Positions 10,655 through 22,477 of a stretch of DNA of 64,000 nt are shown in pieces (positions within the stretch are counted from its first letter, which is position 1; each line of letters starts with the position of its first letter). Below the pieces are notes generated by a model that saw nothing but the letters and a program-made list of their open reading frames with translations, was not told where the DNA came from and ran no database searches. This stretch comes from Isoperla grammatica (Eukaryota > Arthropoda > Insecta > Plecoptera > Perlodidae): the NCBI GenBank assembly GCA_945910005.1, contig OX246747.1, positions 12,119,035 to 12,183,034 on the forward strand, in the 5' to 3' direction. The position numbers and the translations under genes were made by a program.

Positions 10655-11053
10655 TAGGAATGTCAACAATAATCCTATATCAATAAATATAGATAATATC
10701 GTGATATGGCGAGTCATATTGCAATAATCATACAATATTAAATTATGTAAAATATCGCAATGACTTGCTTTTATATTTGAATTTGGGCGTCCGCTCAGCA
10801 CTCACTGAGCGTCCGCCTAACGCTCGGGCATGGGTTGACAATTAGGCGCGATGAGGATATGGCAAAATTTAAAAACGAGTAGCCAAATAAACGCACAAGT
10901 ATTTAGTGCATCTTTCATCATATACCGCGGTAAAAATTTTATTTGCAATATCGTCACGATATTTTTGCCGACAATATTATCGCAAATATCGCAACAAGTT
11001 TGTGTTTGTTTTACGATTAGCGATATTGAATTTCATATTGTTTGACATCCCTA
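10655..11053. mobile_element. hAT-type MITE candidate with terminal inverted repeats
   Basis: The left end TAGGAATGTCAACAATAA is the inverse of the right end (CATATTGTTTGACATCCCTA) with few mismatches. Flanks CTTTTTAT and ACTTTTAT match at 6 of 8 bases, consistent with an aged 8-bp hAT target duplication. The interior carries several copies of CGATATT/AATATCG words and no coding potential. The ends fit non-autonomous hAT elements. Confidence 0.6.
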
Positions 11054-11337
11054 ACTTTTATGATACCGCCATGCTTATTGTATAGGCCTAATTTGTTTAG
11101 TTAACTAAAACATGTTCTTGCCTACATGTAGCCTACATTGAAAAATGTATAAATGGCATTTCACTGGACATCCTTTCACATCCTTTGACCCATATTTTTT
11201 AGTTCTTAATTTTGAGGTAAGTATGATTTACATGTATTAGTAGAGGGGTATGTTTGTTAAGATAAAATTTGCCATCACACTTTAATTTTGTTTAAAACAA
11301 AATAAAATGTAATTTTTTTTTTTAAATTTGTATGTTC

Positions 11338-11700
11338 ATTTTTTGATAATGGTTATCAATTGATTGGTTTATAATGCTTGACTATATAGTTATTAATAAG
11401 TCACCAAGGTTATGTTTTGGTTATCAATTGGTTTATAATTCGTGACTATATGGTTATTAATAAGTCACCAAGGTTATGTTTTGGTTATCAATTGGTTTAT
11501 AATTCGCGACTATATGGTTATTAATAAGTCACCGAGGTTATGTTTTGGTTATCAATTGGTTTATAATAGATGACTATATGGTTATTAATAAGTCACCGAG
11601 GTTATGTTTTGGTTATCAATTGGTTTATAATTTGCGACTATGTGGTTATTCATTAATTACCAAGGTGATGCTTTGGTTTGCATCCATCCCAAGAAGTGGT
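11338..11700. repeat. Minisatellite, about 5 copies of a 62-64 bp unit
   Basis: The unit GGTTATCAATTGGTTTATAAT...GACTATATGGTTATTAATAAGTC is repeated about five times, then decays into related words up to about 11830. No coding role is apparent. 11054-11337 is AT-rich without features. Confidence 0.9.
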
Positions 11701-11844
11701 TTGCAATAGGTTATGCATCCATCACCAAATAGTCACATTTTGAAACAAAAGTTACTATTTGGTTTACACATGGTTATCAATTGGTGATGTGCACCTTGGT
11801 TTATATTTGGTTATTCATTGGTGATGTATATTTTTAGTAAGGGT

Positions 11845-12938
11845 CAGCACTGGCTCTTTCCGCAATATCGTACAGTATACTTGAGGCCCTTATAAATGAA
11901 GACATGCGTGTGTTGTCCGTCTTCTTTGGTCTCAATAAACTTGTTCTAAATATTTCAAAAACTAAGTTCATAATTTTTCGTTTTAAAGAGGATCTGGCAA
12001 TACCTAATCTGACACTAAAATATCACTTCCCAGGCTGTACAGCTGCTATCTGTAATTGTAATGAGATTGAAAGGTGCGAATCCATTAAATACTTGGGCGT
12101 ATTCATTGACTCGGCGTTACATTGGTACGATCACATCAATTATTTGCAGTCAAAAATCAGGCCTATAATACTGTTATTTTATCACATGAGGAAATTTATG
12201 CCAGTGGAGGTGTTGCGGCAGTTGTATTTTGCGTTGTATCAGAGTAACCTGCAATATGGAATTGTGCACTGGGGAGGTGCCTCTGCTAGCAAGTTACACT
12301 CATTAATTACGTCACAGAACTTTGTACTTAGAACTATCTGTAATATGCGGAAAGGAGATTCCACCACTTTTCTATATTTGATGTTATGTATTTTACCTTT
12401 GAAACATTTGTATATTTTTAAGACTGTCGTGTATGTTTTCAATAATTCTTGTTCATATAAACCAGTGGTCAGTTCCTCTATTACAAGACAAGCTTTATTG
12501 TATAAAATTAATGTCCCAAAGTTTGTAATGTTAAATGCGCGCAATCAACTGTCATATAGAGGACCAACTCTTTTTAACATAATGGTTAAGTTAATGCCTG
12601 ACTTTAATGCTAGGATGACTCTGAGTAATTTAAAATGAAAGCTAGGGATGTTTTAAAGCAAAGCGAATCAACAGATACTTTTTTAATTGAGTGATGCAAA
12701 TAATGTTTTAATATCTATTTGTAGTTTAACATTTTAAATGTTTTAGTTTTTAGTTGTGTGTATATGTATATGGTTATTAGGCGGCGGCACAGCAAATAAA
12801 TTTTTGTTTTAATGACATTGTGAGCTAACCACCGCGCGAGCAAAGTGCTCATGGTGGTCTTATGCCAAAATGAGTGTATATGTATTTTTGTGTCAATGAA
12901 ATAAATGAAATGAAATGAAATTATTATTATAATTATTA
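11845..12938 (+). pseudogene. 5'-truncated LINE, C-terminal part of reverse transcriptase
   Basis: The reading frame opens at about 11845 with SALALSAISYSILEALINED, just after where the catalytic YADD box would be. It continues through LNISKTKFIIF and SIKYLGVFIDSALHWYDHIN, the post-catalytic palm/thumb signature of jockey/CR1-type LINEs. The frame is intact to TGA at about 12638. The 3' region ends in short AAATG tandem units (to about 12930), a typical LINE tail. Loss of everything upstream of the catalytic box is the usual 5' truncation from incomplete reverse transcription. It cannot encode an active enzyme. The clade is not assigned. Confidence 0.85.
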
Positions 12939-13202
12939 TTTATTATTATTATTATTGTTATTTCCTTTCTTCTCTTCTCTCATTTGCACCATCGGGCTCC
13001 TTTTGAGCCAAGACGATGCGAGAGTGCACCCTAGCGTGGCGGCCGAAAGATGGTGCTGACAATGTAGCTCATAGGCTGAGGACCTTCCGCACGATATTAG
13101 TTGTGCCGAGGATTGCAGCCTTCTGCATGACACGCACCTGCTTGTCCTACAGGTGGAGCTTCTCTTTCGCAGCTGACCACTCTTCGGTGACCAGACCGTT
13201 GG

Positions 13203-13215
<13 letters not shown>
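12900..13215 (-). pseudogene. 3' end of a LINE (last RT residues and tail)
   Basis: Minus strand: after a TAG, the frame reads VMQKAAILGT then NIVRKVLSL and TGA. This matches the QKaaiLGTA.iVRKVL signature that closes the reverse transcriptase of one invertebrate LINE group. It is followed by about 130 bp of 3' sequence and an AAT-type tail at 12905-12960. Only the terminal few dozen codons remain. Confidence 0.75.
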
Positions 13216-13243
<28 letters not shown>

Positions 13244-13244
13244 G

Positions 13245-13301
<57 letters not shown>

Positions 13302-13302
13302 T
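13200..13302. repeat. (TTA)n microsatellite
   Basis: About 33 TTA units with one TGA interruption. It separates the LINE end from the GC-rich array that follows. Confidence 0.97.
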
Positions 13303-13629
13303 CCATGTCTATACGTTTCTGAGCGAATAGCGAACGGGCCTTATCACCGAAGAGTTTGTTCCGTCTGTCTCAGGTGCGCAAGGAGCTGAAGGCGACCGAG
13401 AGCGCCCTCCGAGGAGCGCCCTCGGAGTTACTCCAACAAGAGGAGGCGGTGGCCCCGCGCTGTTCATGCAAGCTCGACATTTGCCACAGCAACCCCGTAG
13501 AGCTTGGCGAAGATCCGCCGGAGCTGACGGTCTACGGCCCGGACGAGCTATGGCCTTAGACGGCACAGGTAGATGGACGGATTCTATTTTCACTTTTACA
13601 GACCTTGTACATTCCTACGGGTATTACTC

Positions 13630-13703
<74 letters not shown>

Positions 13704-14029
13704 TTCATGTCTACGTTTCTGAGCGAATAGCGAACGGGCCTTATCACCGAAGAGTTTGTTCCGTCTGTCTCAGGTGCGCAAGGAGCTGAAGGCGACCGAG
13801 AGCGCCCTCCGAGGAGCGCCCTCGGAGTTACTCCAACAAGAGGAGGCGGTGGCCCCGCGCTGTTCATGCAAGCTCGACATTTGCCACAGCAACCCCGTAG
13901 AGCTTGGCGAAGATCCGCCGGAGCTGACGGTCTACGGCCCGGACGAGCTATGGCCTTAGACGGCACAGGTAGATGGACGGATTCTATTTTCACTTTTACA
14001 GACCTTGTACATTCCTACGGGTATTACTC

Positions 14030-14091
<62 letters not shown>

Positions 14092-14417
14092 TTCATGTCT
14101 ACGTTTCTGAGCGAATAGCGAACGGGCCTTATCACCGAAGAGTTTGTTCCGTCTGTCTCAGGTGCGCAAGGAGCTGAAGGCGACCGAGAGCGCCCTCCGA
14201 GGAGCGCCCTCGGAGTTACTCCAACAAGAGGAGGCGGTGGCCCCGCGCTGTTCATGCAAGCTCAACATTTGCCACAGCAACCCCGTAGAGCTTGGCGAAG
14301 ATCCGCCGGAGCTGACGGTCTACGGCCCGGACGAGCTATGGCCTTAGACGGCACAGGTAGATGGACGGATTCTATTTTCACTTTTACAGACCTTGTACAT
14401 TCCTACGGGTATTACTC

Positions 14418-14458
<41 letters not shown>

Positions 14459-14765
14459 TTCATGTCTACGTTTCTGAGCGAATAGCGAACGGGCCTTATC
14501 ACCGAAGAGTTTGTTCCGTCTGTCTCAGGTGCGCAAGGAGCTGAAGGCGACCGAGAAGGACGCGGAGACGCGCTCCTTGCAGATACTCCAACAGGAGGAG
14601 GCGGTGGCCCCGCGCCAGCTCGAGGCGTAGAAGACCCACAGCAACCCCGAAGAGGGTGGCGAAGATCCGCCGGAACTGAAGGTCTACGACCCGAAGGAAC
14701 TGAACGCCGAGACGGTAGATAGATGGATTCTATTTTCACTTTTACATACCTTGTACATTCCTACG
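13303..14765 (+). repeat. Fourfold array of a GC-rich about 330-bp unit separated by (TTA)n
   Basis: Four copies start at about 13303, 13706, 14092 and 14460. Each has CATGTCTA(TA)CGTTTCTGAGC, CCGTCTGTCTCAG, a GC-rich core, then TTCCTACG.GTAT.ACTC and a (TTA)n run of variable length. The core has an open forward frame (VRKELKATE, QQEEAVAP, GEDPPEL, VY.P.EL) preceded by a TCTGTCTCAG acceptor-like site. Copies 1-3 are nearly identical. Copy 4 differs in the core (KDAETRSLQILQQEEAVAPR) and looks less rearranged, although it contains a TAG. It may be an amplified LINE-like coding tail or an exon relic. Family not recognised. Confidence 0.85.
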
Positions 14766-14779
14766 CGTATGACTCTTTT

Positions 14780-15059
<280 letters not shown>

Positions 15060-15062
<3 letters not shown>

Positions 15063-15740
15063 TATCACATCACCAGATGGCAGGTACATTATTAGTCTAC
15101 AGCACCAAAGGTGATCCTCACCTCTTAGGTGCTGCAACCACACAGTATAAAAAATGACATTACAAAGATTTTACACATTACAAAAATAATTACATTTTAA
15201 AAAGATTTTACATATCACAAAGATTATTATATTACACATAAATCAAATATAGTTGAATTCATGACACCGCGTGGCCCTGCGGTGCGACGCAGTACGAACC
15301 CGGGCCAACCCAAAACACCCGCACCGCATCGCAGGACCACGCAATGTCATAAATTCTACATAAAACAATTATATAAACATAACATAAAGACTTCAATATA
15401 AAAACTGATATCAAAATATTATAGAACCTTTCTCAAAATGCGAGCAGTACCCAGAATGGCTGTCTTCTGTAGTTCCCTTGTGTTATGTTGTCCTGGTATA
15501 TCTTCTAAATAATTTTGAAATGTTTTGCTGATGGCACCTGTCGCTCCAATTATGATCGGGATTACCTTTGTCCGCATCCCCCACATTCTCTGGGTTTCAA
15601 TTTGTAAGTCTTTGTATTTGGTTTTCTTTTGCGCCTCCTTAGTTGTGATGTTATTGTCAGAGGGCACCGCTACATCCACCATAATACATTGTCTATTCTC
15701 ATGATCTTTAATAATTATGTCTGGCTTATTATGCTTATTA
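15060..15740 (-). pseudogene. LINE 3' end: C-terminal RT segment, 3' UTR and (TAA)n tail
   Basis: Minus frame: KPDIIIKDHENRQCIMVDVA, then WGMRTKVIPIIIGATG and ELQKTAILGTARILRKVL, then a stop. This is the closing segment of a LINE reverse transcriptase. About 350 bp of 3' UTR follows, ending in ATAAATAAAG and a TAA-rich tail that merges with the microsatellite to its left. The 5' edge at about 15737 abuts another (TTA)n run, so only the last approximately 105 codons survive. It shares the LGTA.I.RKVL end with the relic at 12900-13215. Confidence 0.85.
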
Positions 15741-15814
15741 TTATTATTATTGTTATGATTATTATTATTAATATTAATATTGGTTTTATTATTATTATTA
15801 CTATAATTAAGATA

Positions 15815-15859
<45 letters not shown>

Positions 15860-15905
15860 AGTATAGTTTTATTATTATTATTATTTTAATTACCATTATT
15901 ATTAT
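15735..15905. repeat. (TTA)n-type microsatellite
   Basis: Interrupted TTA/TTG/TAA units, about 170 bp, between the LINE relic and the BEL/Pao relic. Confidence 0.95.
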
Positions 15906-16378
15906 TTGTAGGGGCGGTTGCTCTAAAGATAGCAATTAGTGGACTGTATTTTTTGGTAGAGACAGATACATGAGAAAGAAGAGAAATAGAACCTTCATTG
16001 CGGCGAGAAGCTTCGGTGGATGACGTTGTGAACAGGTGACGCAGAAGACTTGATACTTGCTTTTTAGTTAGGGGTGTAATAGTAAAGAAAGATGAAGGAA
16101 GAAAAGATAGGAATAAGAAAGGGATAATCACAAAGCCGAGAAATGAGCCTGACATAGTCAGCGAGAGACGAACGAACACGCCCAAACGACAGTGCGAACA
16201 GAAACGACGCGGACTACTTCGTCTGTGCAAGGACAGATCTGTACTACTCTACCTATAGGCCAGGATAAAGGGGTACAAGACGGTTCCAAAACGAAAACGA
16301 CGTCTCCAATCTTGAGATTGGGACATGCACGAACCCACTTTCCTCTTTGCATTTGAGAGTGCAAATACTCAGTGGACC
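15906..16378 (-). pseudogene. BEL/Pao integrase C-terminal domain, outer (host) element
   Basis: The minus frame at the edge reads STEYLHSQMQRGKW, then PNLKIGDVVFVLE, WPIGRVVQICP and VVRVVSVRT. This is the integrase C-terminal pattern of BEL/Pao elements (EYL..LQ.R.KW...GD.V......WP.GRV). The same protein continues on the minus strand at 23392-23716, so the plus-strand BEL/Pao element between them inserted into this gene. Downstream of about 16158 the frame shifts into unrecognised sequence. Confidence 0.85.
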
Positions 16379-16863
16379 TGTTCGGTTTAGGTGTTTGTAT
16401 TTATTCAGGTTAATATATATTTAATCCACTTCCCATTATTACTCTTGATTCACCCCCCTCCCTCCCCTTCATTTACCCAGTATACGTAATAGTGTCTCGA
16501 AAGAATTGCGCATCCCCATATGCGCAGTCACGTGATACTATCAGCGTGGACTGCTTACCGTGACGACGAGGGAGGAGACACTTGCCTGTCAACTATCAAC
16601 AACAGAACATCGCATACAGATACGTGAGTACCCATATATTTCTTGTCTCCCCTCCCTATGGGTACGGCCCCTTGTTCGCTATCCCTATAATAGTGGATTC
16701 GGCCCCAACGTAATTATTACTCGTTTTGTTTTTGGTTATTGGTAAGTCATTATTTTGTAGCCACTGTGCACCCCCCCCCCCTTTTTTCAAGAAGAAGAAA
16801 GTTCGGCAAACCCGAACCGGCGAAAATATCAAGTAGGCATAGGACGCACCCTCCTACTGTACA
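16379..16863 (+). mobile_element. 5' LTR of BEL/Pao element (485 bp)
   Basis: It starts TGTTCGGTTTAGGTG and ends CCTACTGTACA (TG...CA). Its direct copy is at 22478-23391. Flanking bases (GGACC left of this LTR, AAACG right of the 3' LTR) do not form a target duplication. Confidence 0.95.
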
Positions 16864-16869
16864 TAAAAA

Positions 16870-16886
16870 TGGTCCTCCGAACCCGA
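16870..16886 (+). other. Primer-binding site candidate of the BEL/Pao element
   Basis: TGGTCCTCCGAACCCGA begins seven bases after the LTR end. It starts with TGG, as expected for complementarity to a tRNA CCA terminus. The tRNA species is not assigned. Confidence 0.6.
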
Positions 16887-17084
16887 TGTATTCTTTTACT
16901 GAGCTTCTTTTTCTAGTGTTTGAAATTCTACTTCGTTTTATTAATTTTGCTGTCTTGTCCGTTGTGGAATTTTGTTGTCGTATAGCCTTCTCCCCCCGCA
17001 CTTTCACTGTTATTTCGTGCAGTGTTTTGTGACGTAATTAGCCACCCCCTAGATTGTCAGTAGTCAATAATTAATTGATTAGCG

Positions 17085-19183
17085 ATGGCGGAAGCAGCGA
17101 GAAGAGATTTGGAACGGAATGTTACGAAGCTTACAAATAGACAAGAAACATTGTTTCGTCGGTTACAAATTCTATTTAATTTGGGTAGGGAAGTAGAAGA
17201 TGTGTCAAAGCAGCCTCTCTTCAGAGCGAGATACGCCAAACTGGAAGAAACCAGGCAGGCTTTTGAGGAATTAACTTCAGATATTAACTTGCTGAAATTA
17301 GAAATAGATCCAGAATATGTGCCCAGCGATCAATGCTTGATTGCGTTTGATGAAATGTATTACGCGATACAAGAAGTCGCCGCGCGCATCACGTCACCGC
17401 GCGCATCACGTGACCGCCTGGGACAGCTGATCGCAACGTACCTACAGATTCATCGCCCCACAGCCGTGCGCGTCTACCGAAGATAGAGCTTATCAAGTTC
17501 ACGGCACGTTGACTCCCTGGCCAACATTCTACGACATGTTTTGTAGCCTAGTGCACAATGATGCAACTATCGATCCCGTTCAAAAGTTCCACTATTTAAT
17601 TTCCACACTTACGGGCGCTCCACTGAGCCTCGTAAAGGGTTTACCAGTCACAGAAAATAATTACGCGATTGTGTGGGACTTATTAGTTGAAGAGTATCAA
17701 AATGAACGCAATCTTGCCAACAGCATTTTGGACAAGTTATTTTCGATCCGCCCACAACAGTCAGAATCTGCTTCCGGTCTAAGCCTTTACTTTCAAACCT
17801 ACCACGAGAATTCAAAACCTCAACATTAATATTGCAGACTACCTCCTGGTATATATCGGCTTACGCAATCTAGAACCCAGTACCAAGAGACAATTCGAGA
17901 TACAATGTGATAAACGTCAAGTTCCTTCTGTGGAACAGTTCACAAAGTTCCTCAAAGATTACGTCAGCGTGTGACAACGCTCTCAGGTTGATTATCAAAA
18001 GACCAAACCCCAAGCAAAAGGTTCTGCTGTCAGTAACAGCTCGGCACCCAAGCAACGGGCCCTTATTTCCACGTCAGATAATTTAGTCCCTAAATGTTTA
18101 TTATGTAACGAAAATCATCGTCTCTTAAATTGTCAGACATTTCTCTCACTTGCTCCCTCCCAACGTCGTGAGAAGTGCAAGGAGATTCGACTATGTTTCA
18201 ACTGCTTAGCTAGTTCGCACATGGCTGACAAATGTTCCTCGAAGTTTACATGCAAGCGATGTAACGGTCGACACCATACTCTGCTACATTTAGACACCCG
18301 TAATTCAGGCTCAATAGTTACGCCCGCTGTGACAAACACTGCGAGCAACGCGAACGTGAACCGCAGAGTATCCCAAGCTGCTCCTGGTCCCTCAAGTGGG
18401 GGCAATCTTCCACAACAATCTCTTTCTTGTTCAGCCCAGTCCCCAAACCCCACTACAGTATTGTTGGGTACTGCCATTGCACGAATTCAAGATAGTGCTG
18501 GTTGTTTCCATCCGCTCCGAATTGTTATTGACTGCGGCTCTCAGTTATCGTTCATAACTTCAGATGTTGTGGAACGTCTAGGTCTCTCTCGTCGTAAATG
18601 TTTCACCCAGGTGTCAGGGATAGGTTCTCGTGAGGGGCCACGTGGTCAAGGCTTAACTACGTGTGTTATTGCACCTATCTCTGCAACGCACCCCCAGCTC
18701 TCTACCGAAGCAGTTATTCTACCCAATATTTCTGCGGATCTACCCTCAGTTCCCCTCTCGTCAGAACTAAGAGATAGCTTAAGTCATATCGCACTAGCCG
18801 ATCCCCAGTTTGATAAACCTAGGCCCATTGACATGTTACTCGGGGCCGACTTGTATCCATTTATTCTTGTAAATGGCCAAGTCAAATTAACCCCGGGTGA
18901 ACCCACTGCCATGAAAACCATTTTTGGATGGATCATTATAGGCAAAGCGAAAGTTAGCTCCATCCAAACCCAATCAACGTCACTTCTCAGTTACTCTAAT
19001 TCGTTGGAGAGTCTCGTTAAAAGATTCTGGGAGGTTAAAGAAACTTCAATACCCACTCTGAAAACCCCCGAAGACGTCTTAGCCGAGTCTCATTTCGTAC
19101 GCACTCATTACCGCTCTATTAGCGGCCGCTTTGTTGTCTCTACCATTTCGAGAAGCGGAACCCCTATTCAAAGGAAACTTTAA
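17085..19183 (+). pseudogene. BEL/Pao gag with zinc knuckles, and protease
   Basis: The ATG at 17085 opens a helical gag N-terminus (NVTKLTNRQETLFRRLQIL). The LPKIELIKFT block and WPTFYDMFCSLVH with KFHYLISTLTG follow, typical of BEL/Pao capsid. Frameshifts occur near 17470-17500 and 17810, and a stop lies near 17972. From about 18100 the frame is open: zinc knuckles (CFNCLASSHMADKC, CKRCNGRHHTLLH) and then an aspartic protease with IVIDCGSQLSFIT, where the family commonly has DSGS or DTGS. MLLGADLYPF closes the protease. It leads, with another frameshift near 19135, into reverse transcriptase. Gag would form particles and the protease would process the polyprotein, but this copy is dead. Confidence 0.9.
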
Positions 19184-21065
19184 CCAAGCCGAGTTGGCGC
19201 GACTTCAAAGTGTAGAGCGTAGATTAGCCAAACAATCTAGCATTCAATGCGACTACATCCACTTCATGCAAGAATATATTGACCTTGGACACATGCAACT
19301 CGCTACGAAACCAGGCACTTACCTAATTCCCCACCATTGTGTGCTCACCCCTACGAGTACCTCGACCAAGCTCAGAGTCGTATTTGACGCCTCATTTTCG
19401 ATTGCTCCACAAGGCTCGCTCAATCAACAACTATATGTTGGACCGAAACTGCAATTAGATATCGCGGATATAGTTACAAATTTTCGTCAACACCCTGTGG
19501 CCCTTACTGCTGATATCTGCAAAATGTATCGACAGATTTTATTGCATCCCGACCACAGGAAATACCAACATATTCTCTGGCGGCCATCCCCCAACGAGCA
19601 CGTCGAGGAGTATGAACTGAATACAGTCACCTATGGAATCTCATCAGCCCCCTTCTTAGCCATTCGCGTGCTGCACCAATTGGCAATAGATGAAGGTGCT
19701 CGCTTTCCACAGGCCGCGCAGGTACTGCAGGCAGAAACCTACGTGGACAACATAGTCAGCGATGCTAACTCTATGGCGGAGGCACTCGAGCTTCAAACCC
19801 AACTCACCCAATTACTCCAAGCTGGAGAATTCGCATTGCAAAAGTGGGCAAGTAATTCCCTTCAGGTATTGGAGCGAGTTCCCGAGATAGACCGAGAATC
19901 TTTGTTGTCCCTAGACGACAGTGAAAATCCTTCTATGAAGATTCTAGGCCTTCAGTGGGACCCTTCATCAGATTCATTTCACTATTGCGTAACTGAAATC
20001 CCCACCGTATTTACGAAACGAGCGGTATTATCCACAACAGCACGCATTTTTGATCCGCTAGGGTGGGTGGCGCCAGTAGTATTCTGGTCCAAGAGGTTTT
20101 TCCAGGATCTCTGGTTAGAAGGTTTGCAGTGGAATGACTCGCTTCCCACACATGATGATTGATTGATTAATGGGGCTTAACGTCTCATATTTATGCAACA
20201 TCTAGGACAAAAGTGGGAAAGATTTGTCACGCAGCTCCCCCTCTTAAGACGGCTTCAGATCCCCCGTTTTATAAAGGGATCCGCTTAAACACAAAATCAA
20301 ATAATTGGATTCAGTGATGCCTCCGAGCGCGGCTTTAGTGCAGTTACCTACCTCCGGACAACAGATCCCTCGGAAATGAATGAGGTTTTCCTCATAAAGG
20401 CTAAAACTAAGGTAGCATTTATCAAAACCCTCACAATTCCCAAGCTGGAGTTGTGTGGTGCGGTCCTATTGGCTCGTGTAGTGAAGTCACTTCATACGTT
20501 CATCACGTCACTCGCTATCACAGAAATAGTCCTTTATACAGACTCTTCAATTGTACATGCCTGGCTGCACATTCCTCCTCATCTGTTGAAGGTTTATGTA
20601 GCCAATCGAGTGACAGAAATCCTCGAGACAACGTCTGCTACAAACTGGCACCACATTCCCTCGGAACAAAATCCGGCGGATTGCGCTTCGCGTGGAATCG
20701 ATGTCTTCTACCTACAAAACCATCCCCTCTGGTGGAAAGGCCCCCCATTTCTTAGAACGCCCATGGATCAATGCAACTTCACACATCAATGCCTCCACCA
20801 GGAAGACGAACTCCCAGAAATGAAAACTGCACAGACGACTCTTGTTACCACAACTCCTTCTCGTTTATTCATTGATTGGATTGAAAGGTTCTCCGCGCTC
20901 CTCTCTCTCCAACGTGCCACAGCGTACATCCTTCGGTTCGTCCATAACTCACAGGGGAAGTCGGAGCGAACCACAGGACCCATTACCGCTACGGAGATGA
21001 AGACCGATCTGCGGCTGTGCATCAAACTAACTCAACAATACTATTTTACGACAGAGCTGCAATAA
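19131..21065 (+). pseudogene. BEL/Pao reverse transcriptase and RNase H
   Basis: Forward frame: LRVVFDAS, ALTADICKMYRQILLHP (first catalytic Asp) and the active-site box ETYVDNIVSD, where Asn replaces the second Asp of YVDD. The thumb region follows (MKILGLQWDPSSD). A 46-bp SINE-like fragment at about 20155-20202 and nearby stops break the frame before RNase H (FSDASERGFSAVTYL, KLELCGAVLLARV, YTDSSIVHAWL, NPADCASRG). The frame ends at a TAA at 21063-21065. The domain order is normal for BEL/Pao, between protease and integrase. It is catalytically doubtful and disrupted. Confidence 0.92.
20155..20202 (-). repeat. Short SINE-like 3' fragment inside the BEL/Pao pol gene
   Basis: Only TGATTGATTGATTAATGGGG and CTTAACGTCTCATATTTATG remain, the (TGAT)n end of the SINE-like family. 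BEL/Pao coding sequence resumes immediately (LGQKWERFVTQL). This is an extreme truncation that keeps just the inferred 3' end. Confidence 0.85.
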
Positions 21066-21129
21066 CTGTCTAAATCTTCCCCTATATCTAGCTCTTTGAA
21101 CTGCCTAGCACTAGCTATTCCTTGATAAA

Positions 21130-22364
21130 GACGGACTGTGTAGAGTAGGTGGCCGCATTCGTCATTCTACTCTCCCTTATGACAGGAAACATCCAATCTT
21201 ACTCCCTAAGAAGAGTCACCTGTCAGAACTCATCGTGGATTACTTGCATAAAAGTTACCTACATGTTGGCCCTCGGACACTACAGTCTCTCCGTCTCTCC
21301 TGGAAAGGCAATACTGGATTCCTGCTGCCCGGAGTTTTATAAAGTCTCGTATTTTTCGTTGTGTGCCTTGCTTTAAACTCCGAATAAAGCCAATTCCGCC
21401 AAAGATGGGTGACCTCCCTCATGTGCGAATCACCCCTTCTCGCCCGTTTCTTCGTTGTGGGATCGACTTTGGAGGTCCTATAATCCTTCGCGAAAGTTTG
21501 AGAAGAAGGGCACCAACATCAACGGCGTATTTTTGTCTCTTTTGCTGCATAGCCACTAAGGCGGTGCATTTAGAAGTGGTGTCACACTTATCTACTGAAG
21601 CGTTTCTCGCCGCCCTTCAACGATTCGTTTCCCGTAGAGGACTCTGTCTCGAGCTGTTCTCCGACAATGCAACCAATTTTATTGGTGCTGATCGCCATCT
21701 CAGAGAAGTTTGCCAGTTTCTTAAGAGTTCCAATAACCAAGATACTATCTCTGCACTACTGGCCCCAGATGGAATCACTTGGCATTTTAACCCCCCTTCC
21801 GCTCAACATTTTGGTGGACTATGGGAGGCTGGGATAAAGTCTACCAAACACCACTTGCGGAGACTAGTAAAGGAGCAAACTTTGACCTATGAAGAATTCA
21901 CTACCATCCTAATCAGGATCGAAGGTATCCTTAACTCTCGACCCCTGTGTCCACTGTCAGCCGATCCCCAGGAAAACGACCCTCTCACCCCCGGGCACTT
22001 CTTAATCGGGTATCGACTTCTCCAGGTCCCGGAAGAAGACTTCACCGAAAGACCCACCAATCGTCTCACCCGATGGAAGCTCACTCAAAAAATTACCCAA
22101 CATTTCTGGAAACGATGGTCGCATGAGTATCTCACAATCCTACAAAGTCGGTCGAAATGGATTGTACCCAACAAATCATACGCACCCGGCGACCTTGCCC
22201 TAATATATGAGAAGCGATGTTCCCCCGCTCAATGGTTGATGGGACGTATTGCAGCCGTTCATCCCGGGAAGGACAACATTATACGAGTGGCCACCGTTGA
22301 CACTAAGAAGGGGTCTTTCAGACGCCCAGTGCACAAATTGGTGCCGTTTCCCCCTTCGCAATAG
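21130..22364 (+). pseudogene. BEL/Pao integrase
   Basis: A zinc-binding N-terminal region (HPILLPKKSHLSELIVDYLH, HVGPRTLQSLL) lies in one frame, broken near 21330. From 21363 the long frame holds all three catalytic residues: GIDFGGP, ELFSDNATNFIG and HFGGLWEAGIKS. Then come ILNSRPLCPLS, LTPGHFLIG and the C-terminal GDLALIYEKR, WLMGRIAAVHPG and RRPVHKLVPF. The 334-residue segment has no internal stop. It stops 113 bp before the 3' LTR; a purine-rich TTGGTGGGCGGCA tract precedes the LTR. Confidence 0.93.
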
Positions 22365-22477
22365 TTACTTATTCAAGAATTCAAGAAGAGCAGTTTTGTT
22401 TATTTTTTCGCCCCCCACCCCTTTTATTTATTTTTTCTACTTTTAAGATTTCGTCACCTAAATCTTGGTGGGCGGCA

